DNA of 16,400 bases from Thermoproteota archaeon. Its GTDB lineage: Archaea > Korarchaeota > Korarchaeia > B14-G2. The DNA is taken from contig QMWA01000018.1 of the NCBI GenBank assembly GCA_003661385.1, positions 1 through 16,400 of the forward strand. Direction: 5' to 3'. The notes beneath the pieces were generated by a model. It searched no databases and was not told where the DNA came from. It saw nothing but the letters and a program-made list of their open reading frames with translations. The translations under genes were made by a program, and so were the position numbers. Below, one piece after another: positions 1-7,456 of the stretch; positions within the stretch are counted from its first letter, which is position 1, and each line of letters begins with the position of its first letter.

Positions 1-1
1 C

Positions 2-2089
2 CCGCCATGGGCAGGGAATATCATGTTCTACCAGGATCCAGCTGCAGTAATAGATAGGAACTGGGCATTTGCATTCTATGAGCCAAGAGCACTATGGCTA
101 GTTGGATCTGAGTATGAGATAGAGTGGGCAGGAGGATACAGGCTACAGATAACTAACATCAGGATAAATGAGGACTTTGCTGACGACTTGGAGAGCACGA
201 ACCACATAGTGAGTTTCGCCCTAATAAGCCCAGAGGGTGAGATAGTAGACTGCTGGCAGCAGAACATAAGCCAGATTCACGTTGAAGTAGTACCACTGGA
301 TCTGGGGCCCGCAGCACTCTTCATTCATGTGTCAAAAGTGTGTCCAGATGCAAACTGTGCGTATGTATGGGTGCAGAGCTATCCAATCCACAAGCATGTA
401 AGTAACCCAGCTCTCAACATCCTAAGCATAGCAGAGGACAGCTATGGTATTTCAGCCGGTTGGAGCGATGACAACCCAGGAAACGAGTGGATAGATGTTA
501 ATGGCAATGGAGTACGTGAGCCATTCCCAGGCCCAGATATGGTAGAGGGCTGGGGAGGTAACCTCTATAGGACAGAGGAAGGCACAGACTACATTGAGAC
601 ATATGACACAGAAGTAGGAGATTTCTGGTACTACACTTTGACAGCAGACTTCCTCCTACTAGGCAGTGATGCATATGGGATAGACACCTACTGGGCTCCA
701 TGTGGGCTCTACTCACCAGAAGCCTGGCGCAGATGGTGGAGATGGGAGGGCATACCGATAGAGCTACCTCCAATGTACTGGGTGAGAGCGCACCATTGGG
801 TCTGGGCTGAGGGCAAGAAGCTCATAAAGGAGGAGTATGTCAGCATATACACTGGAGCTATCCTGATAGATTATGTGAAGACGACAGAGTGGATGGCATG
901 GCAGCTAAACGAGACTAAGGTATATGATGGCAGGAGGTACTTCTTCGGCAACCTACCATACATAGCAGAGGCAGCAGAGAAAGAGGGGTTGGTCACAGAA
1001 CCCATGGCATTGGAGAAGCTTAAGTGGCAGGCAACAATCTATGAGGTAGTAGAGACCACAATAGACACAAAGGAGCCGCTGTATAAGCTAGAAGAGTGGG
1101 TGCCACTACGCTATGTGTTCTACCCATGGGAGTGGAACAGCTGGACACTAGCTGGGCAAGTAGACGGACAGAACTATTACACTGCAATATACAACAACTC
1201 GGAGTATGTGAAGCCTGAGGGCAGTGACAGAGCTCAGTGCATATCAATAGATCCACAGACAGGGCTGCCATTTGCCTCATGGATGACAGTACCAGAGACC
1301 TTCATAGGGCCAGTTTACTCACACAGGGTGCTGCTAGTAGACCTGAAGTTACTGAAGGAGATAATAGGAACTGATGTCACTGGGACATTTGCAGGGATAT
1401 TCGACCAGTTTGTCGGTGGCCCAGGGGTAGAATACACTGGCACACTACTGATATCGTTCGAGAACTACACTGACATCACTCCACCAAGTGAGAAGGACAT
1501 AATCTTCGAGGGAGAGGACGTATTCAGCTTCTTCCATGCACCATTTGTCTACATAGCTGGGACAGAGGCAGCTGAGAAGGCTAAGACAAGCTGTGCACTG
1601 ATACTGGTCGGTGGGCCTATAGTTAACAGCTACGTTAAGGAGCTGAACGACACTGGCAAGCTGTGGATAACCTTCATAGGAACCGATAAGGTGCAGGACT
1701 GGACTGGCAAGGTATGGACACTAGAGGATGTTGCAGCAACACTAGGCTGGCCAGTAGAGTATGTACCTAAGGTGACATCAGGTATAGGGACAGTACAGTA
1801 TGCTAAGGAGAACCCATGGAACCCAGACCCAACTGTACCAGTGCTAGTAGTGGCAGGCTGTGACAGATTCGGAACGTATGCTGCAGCTGTAGCGCTAGCT
1901 GACCCAACCAAGATACTCAGAGAGACAGCATCAGCATGGTGGGAGGCTGGCAGAAACACCCAGCCACCAGCAGTAATAGTACTGGGCATAGTGCCAGGAA
2001 TACCAATACCTGTTCCGGTTGCTCCACCACCGGGAGTAGTCTTCGTAGGCATCGGACCAGCGCCTAAGGAAACACCACTGGGCGGCTAG
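2..2089 (+). CDS. S-layer-like surface protein, Trp-rich (5' end outside window)
   Basis: The reading frame has no stop back to the window edge (PPWAGNI precedes the first ATG at 23), so the true start and any signal peptide lie outside. The visible 688 residues from M23 contain about 32 Trp, densest at 202-293, with 7 Cys and several N-glycosylation sequons (N81, N296, N391, N481, N542), which fits an extracellular protein. A loop DVNGNGVRE (158-166) resembles a Ca2+-binding loop. Near the C-terminus, ILVGGPIVN (527-535), GIGTVQYAKENPWN (587-600) and VLVVAGCDRFGTYAAA (607-622) recall the C-terminal region of archaeal S-layer proteins. The end (648-688) is Pro-rich, with no clear 20-residue membrane helix. 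It probably forms the surface lattice, held by a separate anchor. Codons are strongly biased (CCA, ATA, GCA), as in highly expressed genes. The S-layer assignment is from remembered motif patterns, not a search. Confidence 0.75.
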   Translation, partial: PPWAGNIMFYQDPAAVIDRNWAFAFYEPRALWLVGSEYEIEWAGGYRLQITNIRINEDFADDLESTNHIVSFALISPEGEIVDCWQQNISQIHVEVVPLDLGPAALFIHVSKVCPDANCAYVWVQSYPIHKHVSNPALNILSIAEDSYGISAGWSDDNPGNEWIDVNGNGVREPFPGPDMVEGWGGNLYRTEEGTDYIETYDTEVGDFWYYTLTADFLLLGSDAYGIDTYWAPCGLYSPEAWRRWWRWEGIPIELPPMYWVRAHHWVWAEGKKLIKEEYVSIYTGAILIDYVKTTEWMAWQLNETKVYDGRRYFFGNLPYIAEAAEKEGLVTEPMALEKLKWQATIYEVVETTIDTKEPLYKLEEWVPLRYVFYPWEWNSWTLAGQVDGQNYYTAIYNNSEYVKPEGSDRAQCISIDPQTGLPFASWMTVPETFIGPVYSHRVLLVDLKLLKEIIGTDVTGTFAGIFDQFVGGPGVEYTGTLLISFENYTDITPPSEKDIIFEGEDVFSFFHAPFVYIAGTEAAEKAKTSCALILVGGPIVNSYVKELNDTGKLWITFIGTDKVQDWTGKVWTLEDVAATLGWPVEYVPKVTSGIGTVQYAKENPWNPDPTVPVLVVAGCDRFGTYAAAVALADPTKILRETASAWWEAGRNTQPPAVIVLGIVPGIPIPVPVAPPPGVVFVGIGPAPKETPLGG

Positions 2090-2090
2090 C

Positions 2091-2118
2091 CCCACCCCCT
2101 TTTATATTACGTTTTCGA
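2091..2118 (+). terminator. possible T-rich terminator after the S-layer gene
   Basis: A C-run is followed by two short T-runs (TTTT near 2099-2103 and 2111-2115) just after the S-layer stop at 2087-2089. Archaeal termination commonly uses such T-rich stretches. The segment also contains a TATA-like TTTATATTA, so it could instead be a promoter element; this is a weak call. Confidence 0.3.
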
Positions 2119-2156
2119 TTCCAGCTGAAGTTCTCTTCTTAATCTGCGGCGTTACC

Positions 2157-2165
2157 TATTTTAAG
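2157..2165 (+). promoter_or_regulatory. TATA-like box for the toroid/CARDB gene
   Basis: TATTTTAAG is centred about 34 nt before the TTG start at 2195, a spacing similar to other candidate promoters in this window. A strong Shine-Dalgarno GGGAGGT lies at 2185-2191, 3 nt before the TTG, and fixes that start. A second AT-rich box at 2100-2109 could give a longer leader. Confidence 0.45.
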
Positions 2166-2194
2166 GGCTGAGCTTACAACTGCTGGGAGGTACC

Positions 2195-4465
2195 TTGAGA
2201 AAGCTGCCTATAGTGCTGTTAGTGATTTTGGCTCTCTCTACACTACCATATGAGTTAGGGGAAGCACAGTCAGACATCTTGAGAGCTATAGAGAAGGCTT
2301 ATGAGTACTTCGCCACTATGCCAGGCCTCTATGAAATTATGAACCCAATGACCCAAGAGAGAGAAGTTGGGTTTTATGAGAACATCCTGATTGGTATGTC
2401 TCTTAGTTTTTGTCTTGAGAACGCTGAGTTCATGCCAGGTGTCTCTGAGCGTGAGAAGAGGGGGAAGGAGCTTCTCGAGAAGATAGTTGAGCTTGCACTT
2501 AGAAGTAATCGTGTAGAGAGGGGGTGGCGTAGCCCATTCTCAGGTGGAGTAGAGGACACGTATGTTACCTCCCATGTAGTTCTCCTACTAGTCAGAGCTA
2601 GCAAGATAGTTGGTGTGGAGAAGGAAGCTAAAGATGCTGCAGCAGGTTTAAGTAGCTTACAGGATAAAAGCGGAGGATGGGGGGCATTTCCAAGACATCC
2701 AAATAAAGATTACAGGAAGCCTGACCCTGGATTGACTGCAGTAGTCTTGCACACTTTGCTTGAGGCTAGAATAAGGGGCATCCCGGTGAGCGGAGATGTT
2801 ATAAGCAAGGCCATAGCTTTTCTCAAGGAAAGCACCAAGAAGACTGCAAATGGAGTATACTGGAGTTCTGATGAAAGAATGACCGGGTTGACAACAGGAG
2901 TCAGCACAGGATATGCTCTTGCCTCCCTTTGCTCAGCTAAGATGCTAGGATATGATGTAGACGAAAAGCTGCTTAGAGACGCAAAAAGGTGGGTAGTGAA
3001 CAGCTACTCCCAGTTTAGCGACGAATGGGATAAAATTCACTTGGCATGGGCGCTTAGCAGGTTAGCATTCATCGGAATGATAGAAAGCAAAGAGCTTAAG
3101 ATGCTTACACTCGATGACATAATCCTCTATGTGTCTACACAGGAAAATGGCTTACTCAAGGGAGGAGTCTTCAGAACAGCACTTGTTCTCCCAATGCTGT
3201 TTGACTACTATGAGGCCATAACAGTATATGCCACAGTCACCTTCACAGGAAAGGGTGTAGATGAGCTAGCCAAGCCTCCTATAATAGTCGAAGGAGGAGA
3301 GCTTACAGTATTCGTGACAGTCGAGAATGGAGCAGAGTACCGCCAGGCTCTTGAGGTTGAAGTCGAATACCCTAACGAATTCGTACTAGCAGCACGGAAC
3401 AAGCCTCCAAGTGAGCTTGAGCCGGGAGAGAAGGCAGTCTCTAGCTTTAAACTCAAGCATAAGGAGGGGATACAGCAGAGACATAGAGTCCAGATAGTAG
3501 TGTGGGTTAAGAGGAGGCATTTTGGAGTAGTTAAGGTAGCTTACACGACCACACTGGATTTCGAGGTAGTTAAGAACTCCAAGATAGCTCTCAGCAAGCA
3601 GGTATCGCCTAGCACAGTTGACCTTGGAGACAGAGCTAAAGTGAGAATCTTCCTCAAAAACACAGGAGACGTCTCGGCTAAGAACATCATGATAAGAGAG
3701 GAGCTCTATTCTGGAGCTGTGGTAGCAGATTTCAAGGATACTCCTCCATCGCTTTTTGTAGGGGGCTTTAGCATAGCCGAGCTTAAGGCTGGAGAAGAGA
3801 AAGTGTTCACATACGAGATTGAGCTAAGAGAAGCTCCACCTGGCAAAGTAGAGCTAGCTAAGACCACCTTAATGTACACTAATGCCCTTGGAGAGCCCAT
3901 GAACATCACAGCAGCCACATCTCTATCAGTGAAGAGGCCTCTCCTTAAGGTAGAAGCCTGGGTTGAGGATGCCGAGACCGGAGCCAACTTAAGTAGTGTA
4001 AAGTGGGGGCAGGATGCTAAGCTGAAGATCAAAGTCTGCAACATAGGGAACTCCTTAGCCAAAGATGTGTCTATAGACGTCAGCTGGACGCCTCAGCTAG
4101 AAGCTGAGAGCCATAAGCCTTCAACAAGGCTTGAAGCCAGCCAGCTAGAGCCAGGAGACTGTGAGATCTTTGAGATAAATGTAAGCGGCAAGAAATTCCT
4201 TATGCCACCAACCCAGGAAGCTGTTATCGTATCTGAAACACACTATTTGGATGCAAAAAACAACAGCTTGCCAACATACTATACCACAGCCCAGGTTGTT
4301 ATCAGGGTGGAGATGCCTAAGTGGATAATATATGCTGGAATATCGCTAGGAGCTATAGTAGCCCTGCTTGCAGCCGCAGTATGGGCTAGAAGAGAGGCCT
4401 CAAGGAGAATTAGACGTGAAAGGAGGAGAATAAGGAGGCCAAGGAGGGCATCTAGGCTTGGCTAA
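2195..4465 (+). CDS. Membrane-anchored alpha/alpha-toroid protein with CARDB-like domains
   Basis: TTG start, set by the GGGAGGT ribosome site just upstream. Residues 1-25 form a signal peptide (hydrophobic 5-17, then EAQS). Residues ~27-345 are helical repeats of the prenyltransferase/squalene-cyclase/alpha-2-macroglobulin TED type; the clearest are SGGWGAF (159-165) with PDPGLTAVVLHTL (176-188), and TTGVSTGYALASL (233-245). No DxDD cyclase motif and no thioester GCGEQ is present, so catalysis is unlikely. Three beta-sandwich domains follow (~345-460, 461-580, 581-705) with CARDB/DUF11 features such as KVRIFLKNTGDVSAKN. Sequons at N570, N598, N662 and N689 fit an outside location. A membrane helix (709-730) and a tail with 14 Arg in the last 27 residues end the protein, giving an outside ectodomain and cytoplasmic basic tail. 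It overlaps the next gene by 8 nt. Role unknown; surface binding or S-layer support is inferred. Confidence 0.8.
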   Translation: MRKLPIVLLVILALSTLPYELGEAQSDILRAIEKAYEYFATMPGLYEIMNPMTQEREVGFYENILIGMSLSFCLENAEFMPGVSEREKRGKELLEKIVELALRSNRVERGWRSPFSGGVEDTYVTSHVVLLLVRASKIVGVEKEAKDAAAGLSSLQDKSGGWGAFPRHPNKDYRKPDPGLTAVVLHTLLEARIRGIPVSGDVISKAIAFLKESTKKTANGVYWSSDERMTGLTTGVSTGYALASLCSAKMLGYDVDEKLLRDAKRWVVNSYSQFSDEWDKIHLAWALSRLAFIGMIESKELKMLTLDDIILYVSTQENGLLKGGVFRTALVLPMLFDYYEAITVYATVTFTGKGVDELAKPPIIVEGGELTVFVTVENGAEYRQALEVEVEYPNEFVLAARNKPPSELEPGEKAVSSFKLKHKEGIQQRHRVQIVVWVKRRHFGVVKVAYTTTLDFEVVKNSKIALSKQVSPSTVDLGDRAKVRIFLKNTGDVSAKNIMIREELYSGAVVADFKDTPPSLFVGGFSIAELKAGEEKVFTYEIELREAPPGKVELAKTTLMYTNALGEPMNITAATSLSVKRPLLKVEAWVEDAETGANLSSVKWGQDAKLKIKVCNIGNSLAKDVSIDVSWTPQLEAESHKPSTRLEASQLEPGDCEIFEINVSGKKFLMPPTQEAVIVSETHYLDAKNNSLPTYYTTAQVVIRVEMPKWIIYAGISLGAIVALLAAAVWARREASRRIRRERRRIRRPRRASRLG

Positions 4466-5123
4466 GCTCAAGAGGAGGAGATATGGCAGGCAGCTTCTTA
4501 AGGCCAGTATGGTAATCTTAGTGGCTGCTGTGGCAGCAACCTTGATCATAACTCACAGGAGAAGAAGCTCAGGCATAGAAGGAGAGAAACTGATTGCAAT
4601 TTGCTACTACTCCAAAGATGCCAGCAGTGGAGGGGCAGAAATGCAGATTATAGCAGCAGATATAGTACAGTACTTGGCTAGAGTCACGAGGCCGCCGATA
4701 TCTGAAGCTGAAATAGGGGGAGGACTGCTAGATAAAGAGAAGCCACCAGAAGCTTACTCCTACATAGTGATCAAGGGGCCTGCTTCAGGAGGTAGAGGGT
4801 GTAAGATACTCGTTATACCTGAGAACAGAACTATAGTACTTGAAGCTGATAGCTACATGAAGCTTAGATCTACTACAGATAGGTTAGTGCTGGCATTATG
4901 CAGGCCGTATATCCTTAAAGTGTCAAGATACGAGAAGTCTCCAAGTGGCTGGGTTCTCCTTATGATCCTCCCAGGTACAAGCGACATCTATGCGGGAATG
5001 TGGCTAAGTGGTAGCACAATAGAGGAGGTAGAGAGGAGTGTTACAGTGATCAGGGCAGATGGGATACCGATAGAGGACTATGAAGTGGCCAGGATACTGT
5101 TAGGTGACAGGTATATAGGGTAG
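4458..5123 (+). CDS. Small single-pass membrane protein of unknown function
   Basis: I do not recognise this 221-residue protein. The TTG start overlaps the previous gene's end by 8 nt and is preceded by AAGGAGGG (4441-4448), so translation is probably coupled. One hydrophobic helix (~15-32) is flanked by arginines on both sides (RRR at 6-8 and 34-36), making topology ambiguous; it could be a signal anchor with the rest outside. The segment KILVIPENRTIVLEADSYMKL through DRLVLALC (116-148) resembles a beta-beta-alpha unit seen in archaeal surface proteins, where a short strand pair is followed by a helix ending in DR-hydrophobic; this is from memory and weak. One sequon lies at N123. Three cysteines lie in the C-terminal part (49, 115, 148). 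Its position suggests it works with the toroid/CARDB protein. ATG at codon 18 is an alternative start but has a poorer ribosome site. Confidence 0.7.
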   Translation: MAKLKRRRYGRQLLKASMVILVAAVAATLIITHRRRSSGIEGEKLIAICYYSKDASSGGAEMQIIAADIVQYLARVTRPPISEAEIGGGLLDKEKPPEAYSYIVIKGPASGGRGCKILVIPENRTIVLEADSYMKLRSTTDRLVLALCRPYILKVSRYEKSPSGWVLLMILPGTSDIYAGMWLSGSTIEEVERSVTVIRADGIPIEDYEVARILLGDRYIG

Positions 5124-5151
5124 ATTAGCGGGGAGGAAGATGTTGGTAAGG

Positions 5152-5243
5152 CGGGCCCAGCGGGACTCGAACCCGCGACCTCCGGCTTAGAAGGCCGGCG
5201 CTCTGACTCTAGCTGTTAAAGCTCCTAGCTGAGCTATGGGCCC
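5152..5243 (-). tRNA. tRNA-Arg(UCU), with probable D-loop intron
   Basis: Read on the minus strand, the acceptor stem GGGCCCA pairs perfectly with TGGGCCC, the discriminator is G, and no CCA is encoded. The anticodon arm CCGGC-CTTCTAA-GCCGG gives anticodon UCU (reads AGA, and AGG by wobble). The T-arm GCGGG-TTCGAGT-CCCGC is standard. The D-stem GCTC/GAGC is intact but is separated by 27 nt rather than about 8-9, and the gene is 92 nt instead of about 73. Removing the 19-nt segment given separately restores a canonical 73-nt tRNA. Arg is encoded mostly by AGA/AGG here, so this is probably a major tRNA. It is transcribed divergently from the CARDB-repeat gene at 5414. Confidence 0.92.
5205..5223 (-). 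other. candidate 18-19 nt intron in the tRNA D-loop
   Basis: On the minus strand AGCTTTAACAGCTAGAGTC sits between G18-G19 and A21. With this cut, intron nucleotides 2-5 (GCTT) can pair with the first D-stem bases of the 3' exon (GAGC, one G-U pair), leaving GG|A and TC|A as 3-nt bulges: a relaxed bulge-helix-bulge substrate for the archaeal splicing endonuclease. Flanking helices are weak. Non-canonical D-arm introns are known in Thermoproteales tRNAs. The segment partly repeats the D-loop (AGCTAG occurs in both), so a local duplication may be its origin. Boundaries may be off by one nucleotide. Confidence 0.65.
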
Positions 5244-5265
5244 GATAAAGTGGTCTTTAGGAGGC

Positions 5266-5276
5266 TTATTAACTTT
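5266..5276 (-). promoter_or_regulatory. TATA-like box for tRNA-Arg
   Basis: The minus strand reads AAAGTTAATAA, centred about 28 nt upstream of the tRNA 5' end, the normal distance for an archaeal TATA box. Confidence 0.5.
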
Positions 5277-5314
5277 ACGGCAGAGATGCCTAGAAAAAAG
5301 ACGATACTCCTTTG

Positions 5315-5326
5315 AACTCTAGAGTT
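5315..5326. promoter_or_regulatory. 12-bp perfect palindrome between divergent promoters
   Basis: AACTCTAGAGTT is a perfect inverted repeat between the tRNA promoter (minus) and the TATA box at 5374 (plus). It could be an operator, but no second copy was seen in the window and a 12-bp palindrome can occur by chance. Confidence 0.3.
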
Positions 5327-5373
5327 TTAGTAGGCTTACGCAAAAAACTGGTACGACACTATGTTGGCTAATG

Positions 5374-5380
5374 TTTATTA
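5374..5380 (+). promoter_or_regulatory. TATA-like box for the four-repeat CARDB gene
   Basis: TTTATTA is centred about 37 nt before the TTG start at 5414. A GGGGGT sequence at 5402-5407 can serve as ribosome site with one G-U pair. The predicted leader is very short. Confidence 0.45.
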
Positions 5381-5413
5381 TCCAGTCTAGAGGCTGTAGT
5401 TGGGGGTTCTTCC

Positions 5414-7456
5414 TTGTGGAGAAGAGGGGCTGCAGGGCTGCTGGTGATCCTTATACTTCAACTTATAGTCAATGTGGGCTGGTGTGTAGGACAGGAGACT
5501 TACACCTATAGGATAAAGCTGTACGATAGGAATCAGGTGCAAAATACTGGGTTAACGAGATTCTATATAGGCCCATACTACATAGAGTACGAAGCAGTGT
5601 ATCTGGGTGGGGTTAAGAAGGCAGATAGGTTATTAGTGTACAATAGAACCTCTGGAAGGAAGCTGAAGGAAGTTGATAATGCTGGAGGATATAACCCGTT
5701 CCCATGGTACATCCCCAGTAAGGCCAACCGTGAGTTTGTAGTGAACTTAACTAGTGGAGGCTATGACTCAGAGAAGAAGTCTGATTATGTAAACTTACTC
5801 ATATATGATTCCATATACAAGGTGGAGTATAAGGTTGAAACCGAAATCACTCCCTCAAGAGTGTCTCTTAGAGAAAGTGGCGAGGAAGCTGAGATAAAGA
5901 TAATAGTCAGGAATGCTGGAACAACTCCTTTAGATCGCGTTGAGTATAAGCTAATCCTTCCAGCTAGTGGGGAGGTAGCGCTCCTTTCAGGAGCCCCTCT
6001 GGGAGCTACTGCGCTTGATGTAGGAGAGTCAATAACATTAGAGTACAGAATCAAGGTGATTACTCAAACAACACCATATGCCACATACCTCATGTTCATA
6101 GTCAGCTATATGGACTTCTTCTCAGTTACAGGAACAGGAATGAGCGAGGAATCCTACATAATCAGCATTGAAGTTGGAGAAAAGAGGACTGTAGTCGAGA
6201 AGCCTAACGTGTTTGCCAAAGTAATACCAGACAGCATCAAGGTAAAGCCTGGTGAGAGAGTAAGTATATCCTTCCACATGGAAAACCGCGGTAGAGGGGT
6301 AGCTGTCGAGCCGGCTATAACAGTATGGGCTAAACCCTCAGATCTGAAGCTAGTCTTTGTCAACCCTCAGCTAGGAGAAGTCACAGGATACCTGTCTGAG
6401 CCCATTTACCTGATAAATGAAACTACAGGCGAGCATGCGGATTTGCTTCCAGGATGGAAGATAAGGCCTCTTAAGTTCATAGCACAGATTCCACCAACAG
6501 TCACAACAGCTAGGTACACGATCTATATCGGCATCGAGTACTCTGATCTTGAAGGAGACTACTATAACCAGACCTATACTGTTATAATTGATGTAGTTGA
6601 GCCAGGAAAGCCTCTGATAGATGTGTCTAAAGTGGTGTCAAGCCTGTGGACAGGAGTGGGTGGAGAGCTTAGCATCACTGTAACCGTGAAGAATAGAGGA
6701 GATGGAGTCGCTTTAAATGTCAAAGTGGTGGATGACTTCCCTTCACAGTACTTTACGCTAGTTAAGGGAGAAACTAAGATGTCTATTCCAAAGCTTAATC
6801 CAGGAGAGGAAGTGGAAATGACCTATAGGCTTAAGGCAACCACAGCAGGGAACGTGCTTATTGGAAGAGCTGTAGTTGAGTACATGGATGAGGCAGGAGG
6901 CAAGTACATAGAGGAGAGCAACGAGGCTGGAATGGTGTCTATAGTGGAGCCTGATGTAAGGGTGAACCTAATAGAGAAGCCTGACGAGGTGATTATCACG
7001 AACAGAATATACAAGTACAGGTTTGAAGTCGTGAACATGGGCAATGGCCCTGCTAAGAAGGTAAGGCTGTTGATCAAACTCCCAAAGGGGCTAGATGTGT
7101 ATCTTCAAGGGGGCCCTGTCGAGCTGACAGAAGGAAACATCTTGAAGTTTGAAGTCGAGGAGATGGCACCATACCAGAAGGAAACCATTACCGTGACGCT
7201 TAGACCATTTCTCACAGGGAATTTCAGCATCACCCAGCTTGAGGGCTCCTACATGGGGCCAGGAGAAGCTAAACAGTATGAGATTGTTGGAAATGTCAGC
7301 ATAGAGTTCATGGCGGTGGTTCCAGAGTCTGTCAGGATGTTCCATGCAGGCATGCTGGTAGTCCTGGTAGTGCTGTCGCTGGCACTTGTCTTAGTAGCGT
7401 TAAGGGCCGGCGGACGAACCAGAAGGAGATACTTGAGAGGCAGACTCGGGTACTAG
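5414..7456 (+). CDS. Membrane-anchored protein with four CARDB/DUF11-like repeats
   Basis: 680 residues, TTG start. A signal peptide covers ~1-26 (RR, hydrophobic core 7-21). A Tyr-rich N-terminal region (28-136) is followed by four beta-sandwich repeats at ~137-253, 262-393, 400-511 and 513-635, each with the pattern of a strand, N-x-G, then a PGE turn (e.g. ITVTVKNRGDGVALNVKV and LNPGEEVEMTYRLKA in repeat 3). This is the architecture of COG1361-type archaeal surface proteins. Sequons at N77, N111, N335, N385, N603 and N627 fit an outside ectodomain. A membrane helix (645-663) and short Arg-rich cytoplasmic tail end it. The repeats resemble the beta domains of the protein at 2195-4465, so the two are probably functionally related: a stalk or adhesion-like envelope protein is inferred. 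The last 57 nt overlap the end of the opposite-strand gene. Confidence 0.8.
   Translation: MWRRGAAGLLVILILQLIVNVGWCVGQETYTYRIKLYDRNQVQNTGLTRFYIGPYYIEYEAVYLGGVKKADRLLVYNRTSGRKLKEVDNAGGYNPFPWYIPSKANREFVVNLTSGGYDSEKKSDYVNLLIYDSIYKVEYKVETEITPSRVSLRESGEEAEIKIIVRNAGTTPLDRVEYKLILPASGEVALLSGAPLGATALDVGESITLEYRIKVITQTTPYATYLMFIVSYMDFFSVTGTGMSEESYIISIEVGEKRTVVEKPNVFAKVIPDSIKVKPGERVSISFHMENRGRGVAVEPAITVWAKPSDLKLVFVNPQLGEVTGYLSEPIYLINETTGEHADLLPGWKIRPLKFIAQIPPTVTTARYTIYIGIEYSDLEGDYYNQTYTVIIDVVEPGKPLIDVSKVVSSLWTGVGGELSITVTVKNRGDGVALNVKVVDDFPSQYFTLVKGETKMSIPKLNPGEEVEMTYRLKATTAGNVLIGRAVVEYMDEAGGKYIEESNEAGMVSIVEPDVRVNLIEKPDEVIITNRIYKYRFEVVNMGNGPAKKVRLLIKLPKGLDVYLQGGPVELTEGNILKFEVEEMAPYQKETITVTLRPFLTGNFSITQLEGSYMGPGEAKQYEIVGNVSIEFMAVVPESVRMFHAGMLVVLVVLSLALVLVALRAGGRTRRRYLRGRLGY

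Noticed and set aside
1630-2052. 140-codon frame opposite the S-layer gene
   Set aside because: Low-complexity Thr/Ser/Pro antisense of a strongly biased gene; no ribosome site seen.
3706-4062. 118-codon frame opposite the toroid/CARDB gene
   Set aside because: Antisense shadow; no domain or start signal.
4483-4515. ATG preceded by AGGAGGAG inside the small membrane gene
   Set aside because: Frame closes after about 10 codons and is out of frame with the gene; the site is a by-product of Arg codons.
7091-7345. 84-codon minus-strand frame just downstream of the DUF434 gene
   Set aside because: Although on the same strand as the DUF434 gene, it lies wholly inside the four-repeat gene and shows no recognisable features.
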